Assembly: GCF_007559425.1 (NCBI RefSeq)
Contig: NZ_VMHE01000009.1
Span: 1 to 64,000 of the forward strand
DNA length: 64,000 nt
From: Allobacillus salarius
Lineage (GTDB): Bacteria > Bacillota > Bacilli > Bacillales > Alkalibacillaceae
Direction of reading: 5' to 3'
Both the position numbers and the translations under genes were made by a program. The notes under the pieces are model-generated. The model was not told the DNA's origin, did not search any database, and was given only the letters and a program-made list of their open reading frames with translations. Positions 63,300 through 64,000 of the stretch are shown here, one piece after another (positions within the stretch are counted from its first letter, which is position 1; every line of letters begins with the position of its first letter).

Positions 63300-64000
63300 T
63301 TATTTACCCCATCTAAATGCGACTGCTCCCCATGTCAATCCGCCGCCGAAACCGACTAATACGACTAAATCTCCATCTTTAATGTTACCTGACTTTACAT
63401 CTTCGGACAAAGCTATTGGGATGGATGCAGCAGATGTGTTTCCATACTTTTGAATATTTTTGGACATTTTTTCAACTGGGATATCTAACTTTTCTCTTGC
63501 CGCTTCCATAATTCGAATATTCGCCTGATGTGGTATTAAATAATCTACATCATTCTTAGTAAGTCCTATTTTTTCTACGACATTCAACGCTGATTCTCCC
63601 ATTTGACGCACAGCAAACTTAAACACTTCACGGCCATTCATATAAATGACGTCTTCTTCCGTTTGATGTAAATGTGGAATTCCTCGGCCGTCGGCACCTA
63701 GCTCAAAAGATAAAACACCGCGGTCCTCAGAAACAGGGCCCATTACAGCAGCTCCTGCACCGTCACCAAACAGCACACACGTGTTTCGGTCTTCCCAGTT
63801 CATAATTTTTGATAATTTTTCAACACCAACAATCAAAACGTTTTTATATGTTCCGGCTTCAATAAACTGTTTTCCGGTGACCATACCATACATGAAACCA
63901 GCACAAGCCGCACTTACATCCATAGCTGCTGCTTTAAAAGCACCTAGGCGGGCTTGAATTTGCGTTGCAACCGATGGGAACCCCATATCACTCGTAACGG
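63300..64000 (-). CDS. fabH: Beta-ketoacyl-ACP synthase III (partial, N-terminus off window)
   Basis: The C-terminal ~233 residues of the enzyme that starts fatty-acid synthesis from acetyl- or branched acyl-CoA. Catalytic Cys in [10 protein letters not shown], His in PHQANIRI and Asn in GNTSAASIP. The frame continues past the right edge (VTSDMGFPS). The Met at 63986 is internal, not a start. Roughly 80-90 N-terminal residues are missing. Confidence 0.96.
   Translation of the reverse strand, partial: VTSDMGFPSVATQIQARLGAFKAAAMDVSAACAGFMYGMVTGKQFIEAGTYKNVLIVGVEKLSKIMNWEDRNTCVLFGDGAGAAVMGPVSEDRGVLSFELGADGRGIPHLHQTEEDVIYMNGREVFKFAVRQMGESALNVVEKIGLTKNDVDYLIPHQANIRIMEAAREKLDIPVEKMSKNIQKYGNTSAASIPIALSEDVKSGNIKDGDLVVLVGFGGGLTWGAVAFRWGK

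Overview
The window is chromosomal DNA from a low-GC, endospore-forming Firmicute of the Bacillaceae. Evidence: spore-coat genes (cotZ, cotO), strong Shine-Dalgarno sequences before most genes, intrinsic terminators, and a long block in the same order as the Bacillus subtilis yja-yjb-yjc region. Reading leftward from the right edge, the order is fabH-fabF-yjbA-trpS-yjbC-spx-yjbE(terC)-mecA-coiA-pepF-spxH-yjbI-yjbK-relQ-nadK-yjbO-fabI-cotO-cotZ, then yjcF-yjcG-yjcH. Very acidic secreted proteins (PepSY proteins, CAP protein) hint at a halophilic or alkaliphilic relative such as the Alkalibacillus/Halobacillus group. That last point is inference only.

Left part (1-31 kb): mostly accessory and stress functions. 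The left edge holds the first 70 nt of a class C group II intron, inserted directly behind a terminator. Next come a lipoprotein, CBS and DUF488 proteins, a ferredoxin, a CAP-domain secreted protein, a chemoreceptor, tRNA-Val(GAC) and a hydrolase. A Fur-controlled siderophore uptake cluster (7.8-14.3 kb) has a binding lipoprotein on one strand; two permeases, an ATPase, two FhuF-like iron-sulfur reductases and a flavin reductase lie on the other. An unusual segment (14.35-15.34 kb) bounded by inverted repeats and a 3 x 184-bp repeat array separate it from the NHEJ genes ku and ligD. Then follow a LytTR-DUF3021 pair, an orphan amidase-holin lysis pair, a two-component system with PepSY proteins, and the 5-oxoprolinase operon pxpBAC.

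Right part (31-64 kb): mostly core genes. They cover coat assembly, fatty-acid synthesis (fabI, fabF, fabH), Mg transport (mgtE), a SEDS protein, (p)ppGpp and NADP synthesis, the Spx/SpxH/MecA proteolysis network, competence (coiA), cardiolipin synthase, a KatE-type catalase, TrpRS and a LysM-3D cell-wall protein.

The most unusual non-coding content is a set of phased intergenic repeats. A 21-bp-periodic family with GGNNCATA heads occurs at 15.3-15.9, 19.0 and 61.8 kb. A separate GC-rich 21-bp array lies at 7.5 kb, and two unrelated arrays with a 52-bp period lie at 48.7 and 58.0 kb. I could not tie any of them to a named repeat family.
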